Source of the DNA: Limnoglobus sp.
GTDB lineage: Bacteria; Planctomycetota; Planctomycetia; Gemmatales; Gemmataceae
DNA: 6,676 nucleotides
Reading direction: 5' to 3'
NCBI GenBank assembly: GCA_025353985.1
Contig: JANXNT010000609.1
Span: forward strand, 1-6,676
The notes beneath the pieces were generated by a model, which searched no databases, had not been told where the DNA came from, and saw nothing but the letters and a program-made list of their open reading frames with translations. The translations under genes and the position numbers were made by a program. The stretch's first letter is position 1; each line of letters starts with the position of its first letter. This document shows positions 6,001 to 6,676 of this stretch, piece by piece.

Positions 6001-6676
6001 CAAGCCACGCCCCGAAGGGGATGTCTACTACGTCGATGAAACCTTCGAGTCGCGCAGTGGCAAAACGGTAAAAGCCCAGCGAATTAAGGCACGATTGCTC
6101 GAAGTTCGCGTCAAGGACGACCGCAGTTTAATTCTCGCCACGGGGCCAGGCGAGACGCGCGGCCTGCAAATGTCCGCGAAAGACGACCAACCGCAATCGG
6201 CCCCTGCGCCACCCGCTACCGCACCCACGAAGCCGAAAGAGGAAGAACTGAAATTGACCATCGTGCAGTTCGCCGGTCGGCTGGACATCGAAGATCGCAA
6301 GTCGATTTTCCAGAAGGCCGTGTTCCGCGAATCGATCGTCGTGTTCAACCTGCCGACGGACAATATCAACCTCAAGATCGAAGCGCACAACGTGCCGCCG
6401 AAGACGGTGGTGCTGCAATGCACCGACACGCTGACGGCGACATCGTACAAGGATAAAACCGGTGCGCAAGGCGAGCAAAAGATGATCGCCGAGGGCGACG
6501 CACGGGTTCGCACCGACGAATATTACGGCCTCGGCCACATCATCAAGTACGATGGCAGCCAGGTGATTCTGGAAGGCTACGGCGATGGCCAAGCCACGCT
6601 GTACCGCCGTCAAACCGGCGTCGGCCGCGAGAAGGCTTCGCGCTCCAGTGCGGGGGTGACGGGCGGCAGATCGTCG
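3071..6676 (+). CDS. Large membrane-anchored multi-module LptC/LptA (OstA)-like protein, partial at the right edge
   Basis: Seen: one frame stays open for 1202 codons from GTG at 3071 to the window end. GGGGGA (3057-3062) lies 8 nt before the GTG. An ATG at 3023 is in frame and would overlap kdsC, but it adds 16 residues of unlikely sequence. The N-terminus is TPRR followed by one hydrophobic segment (about 7-25), an inside-positive signal anchor. The rest is soluble, beta-rich and cut by Pro/Ala/Lys linkers at about 290-309, 337-361, 661-724, 891-910, 937-959 and 1038-1059. Stretches resembling OstA/LptA strands occur near 311-330, 565-614 (TLTAIWRDSL, TFAGDASFADP, LRADTLRLWL), 862-892 (DLTVLWQERM) and 1117-1182 (DTLTATSYKD, AEGDARVRTDEYYG, VILEGYGDGQATLYRR). 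Known: lptC and lptA follow kdsC in proteobacteria, at about 190 residues each. Inferred: a periplasmic LPS-transport bridge fusing an LptC-like anchor with repeated jelly-roll modules. The gene is certain; the function rests on context and weak motifs. A TamB/AsmA-type lipid-transfer protein is the alternative. Confidence 0.8.
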   Translation, partial: MWTPRRILLLLLGLIAFGAIYLVYAQFLGNVDGLPQLPTAFLESRDGPAPPLRDRESPTVTRLKEAFGANCPEIQSAYPTRIEMREDGIVFAAGRPDLGNEPSKFVRLAPFSLAMFAKPRLPHERLPGEVTEITTLHADEAILELDKVIGSEREMLTGKAKIVGMELRTAPDPFTARTDPRNGRVHITNNQRSADVNRAFVFKTPGPVFYRTHDHPDQANTNGPNIWTSASVEIVNRENLPRPIRGSSLPTVSVAADEEFRVQTIADMAFGLHTPPPTITADGMKIYLKKPKTAPPVAVAANVKPTKELGFQGVREMTLSENVIFSLWTDGKSGFPGSTTPEPTPAVPGKKAVAAEDPPAAMMAIMGGIPDGMAISNRIHEKALVRIRTLGPFRFDWEKNEARFDAAAIANPLVPNNVEVTRINVSGTRDHLICQVLEIEFQTALLSPATAQPNSNGPAFKTLRATGTSVYLAAESDQMQAQCQSIIYENDPKKFITRTILSGSPLIAVRQRNRLEAGRAGQIGRLLLETYDPPATAKIKKTTRIEVLGPGKIDMFDEETKTTTLTAIWRDSLTQTVDKIGTKEVDLLTFAGDASFADPKSGFDLRADTLRLWLEQPAPGKDASNAPARPSRLQGIGHVNGRSADTNIRDTDHFMTWFKDVPKPVRPVPTAPAVQTVSKPAAPLQKKPELIAAMIPSATPGPFIPPFVDPTAKIEQLPPKPKPMDLSARSIEVWVMRYPADPRPAVKGAPPAKADAVQYELESAICDGRVVVKQDPIDPAKQPNGLLITGAYLTMNHWVNGHVMKVVGTQDLLAEVHFEDIKIAGPDVVIDQPNNSVAVKGKGWLKMPSSSDLSGAAITERSDLTVLWQERMNFRGERRFAEFTGLVQAVQQPPSKVPAKPVPGTIAAEQTWSRSYVLCHHLDVGFDRPIYFNQMKQNTPTQTRSKPTTPNAPNPDDPKIERVICEPIPEDAEAVLGKPRPEGDVYYVDETFESRSGKTVKAQRIKARLLEVRVKDDRSLILATGPGETRGLQMSAKDDQPQSAPAPPATAPTKPKEEELKLTIVQFAGRLDIEDRKSIFQKAVFRESIVVFNLPTDNINLKIEAHNVPPKTVVLQCTDTLTATSYKDKTGAQGEQKMIAEGDARVRTDEYYGLGHIIKYDGSQVILEGYGDGQATLYRRQTGVGREKASRSSAGVTGGRSS

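Overview
The window suggests a planctomycete, most likely of the Gemmata group. This is inferred from the moderately GC-rich composition, the acetyl-CoA synthetase N-terminus, the very large Pro/Ala-linked protein after kdsC, and a short interspersed repeat that I recall as typical of these genomes. No rRNA or taxonomic marker is present, so the assignment is tentative.

Layout: (1) Positions 1-1083, minus strand, hold the first 361 residues of acetyl-CoA synthetase (acs), which runs off the left edge. (2) A 169-bp divergent intergenic region (1084-1252) separates it from plus-strand genes. (3) Positions 1253-2305 hold kdsD, an arabinose-5-phosphate isomerase with a SIS domain and two CBS domains. 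(4) A 200-bp gap (2306-2505) holds two elements: a short dispersed-repeat-like sequence, and a 107-nt composite inverted repeat whose outer and inner arms are each small hairpins. (5) Positions 2506-3054 hold kdsC, the Kdo-8-phosphate phosphatase, starting at GTG. (6) From 3071 to the right edge runs one uninterrupted frame of at least 1202 codons. It encodes a membrane-anchored, multi-module, beta-rich protein in the place where lptC/lptA sit in proteobacteria.

kdsD, kdsC and the large gene form a plausible lipopolysaccharide locus. KdsD makes arabinose-5-phosphate and KdsC performs the dephosphorylation that yields free Kdo. The large protein is inferred to be an oversized LptC/LptA (OstA)-like element for LPS transport across the periplasm. 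kdsA, kdsB and the other lpt genes are not in the window. acs is divergent and belongs to acetate assimilation, with no evident functional link.

The most notable points are the size and modular build of the LptC/LptA-like protein, and the structured repeat that splits kdsD from kdsC. The long frames antisense to acs and to the large gene look like composition shadows and are not annotated.
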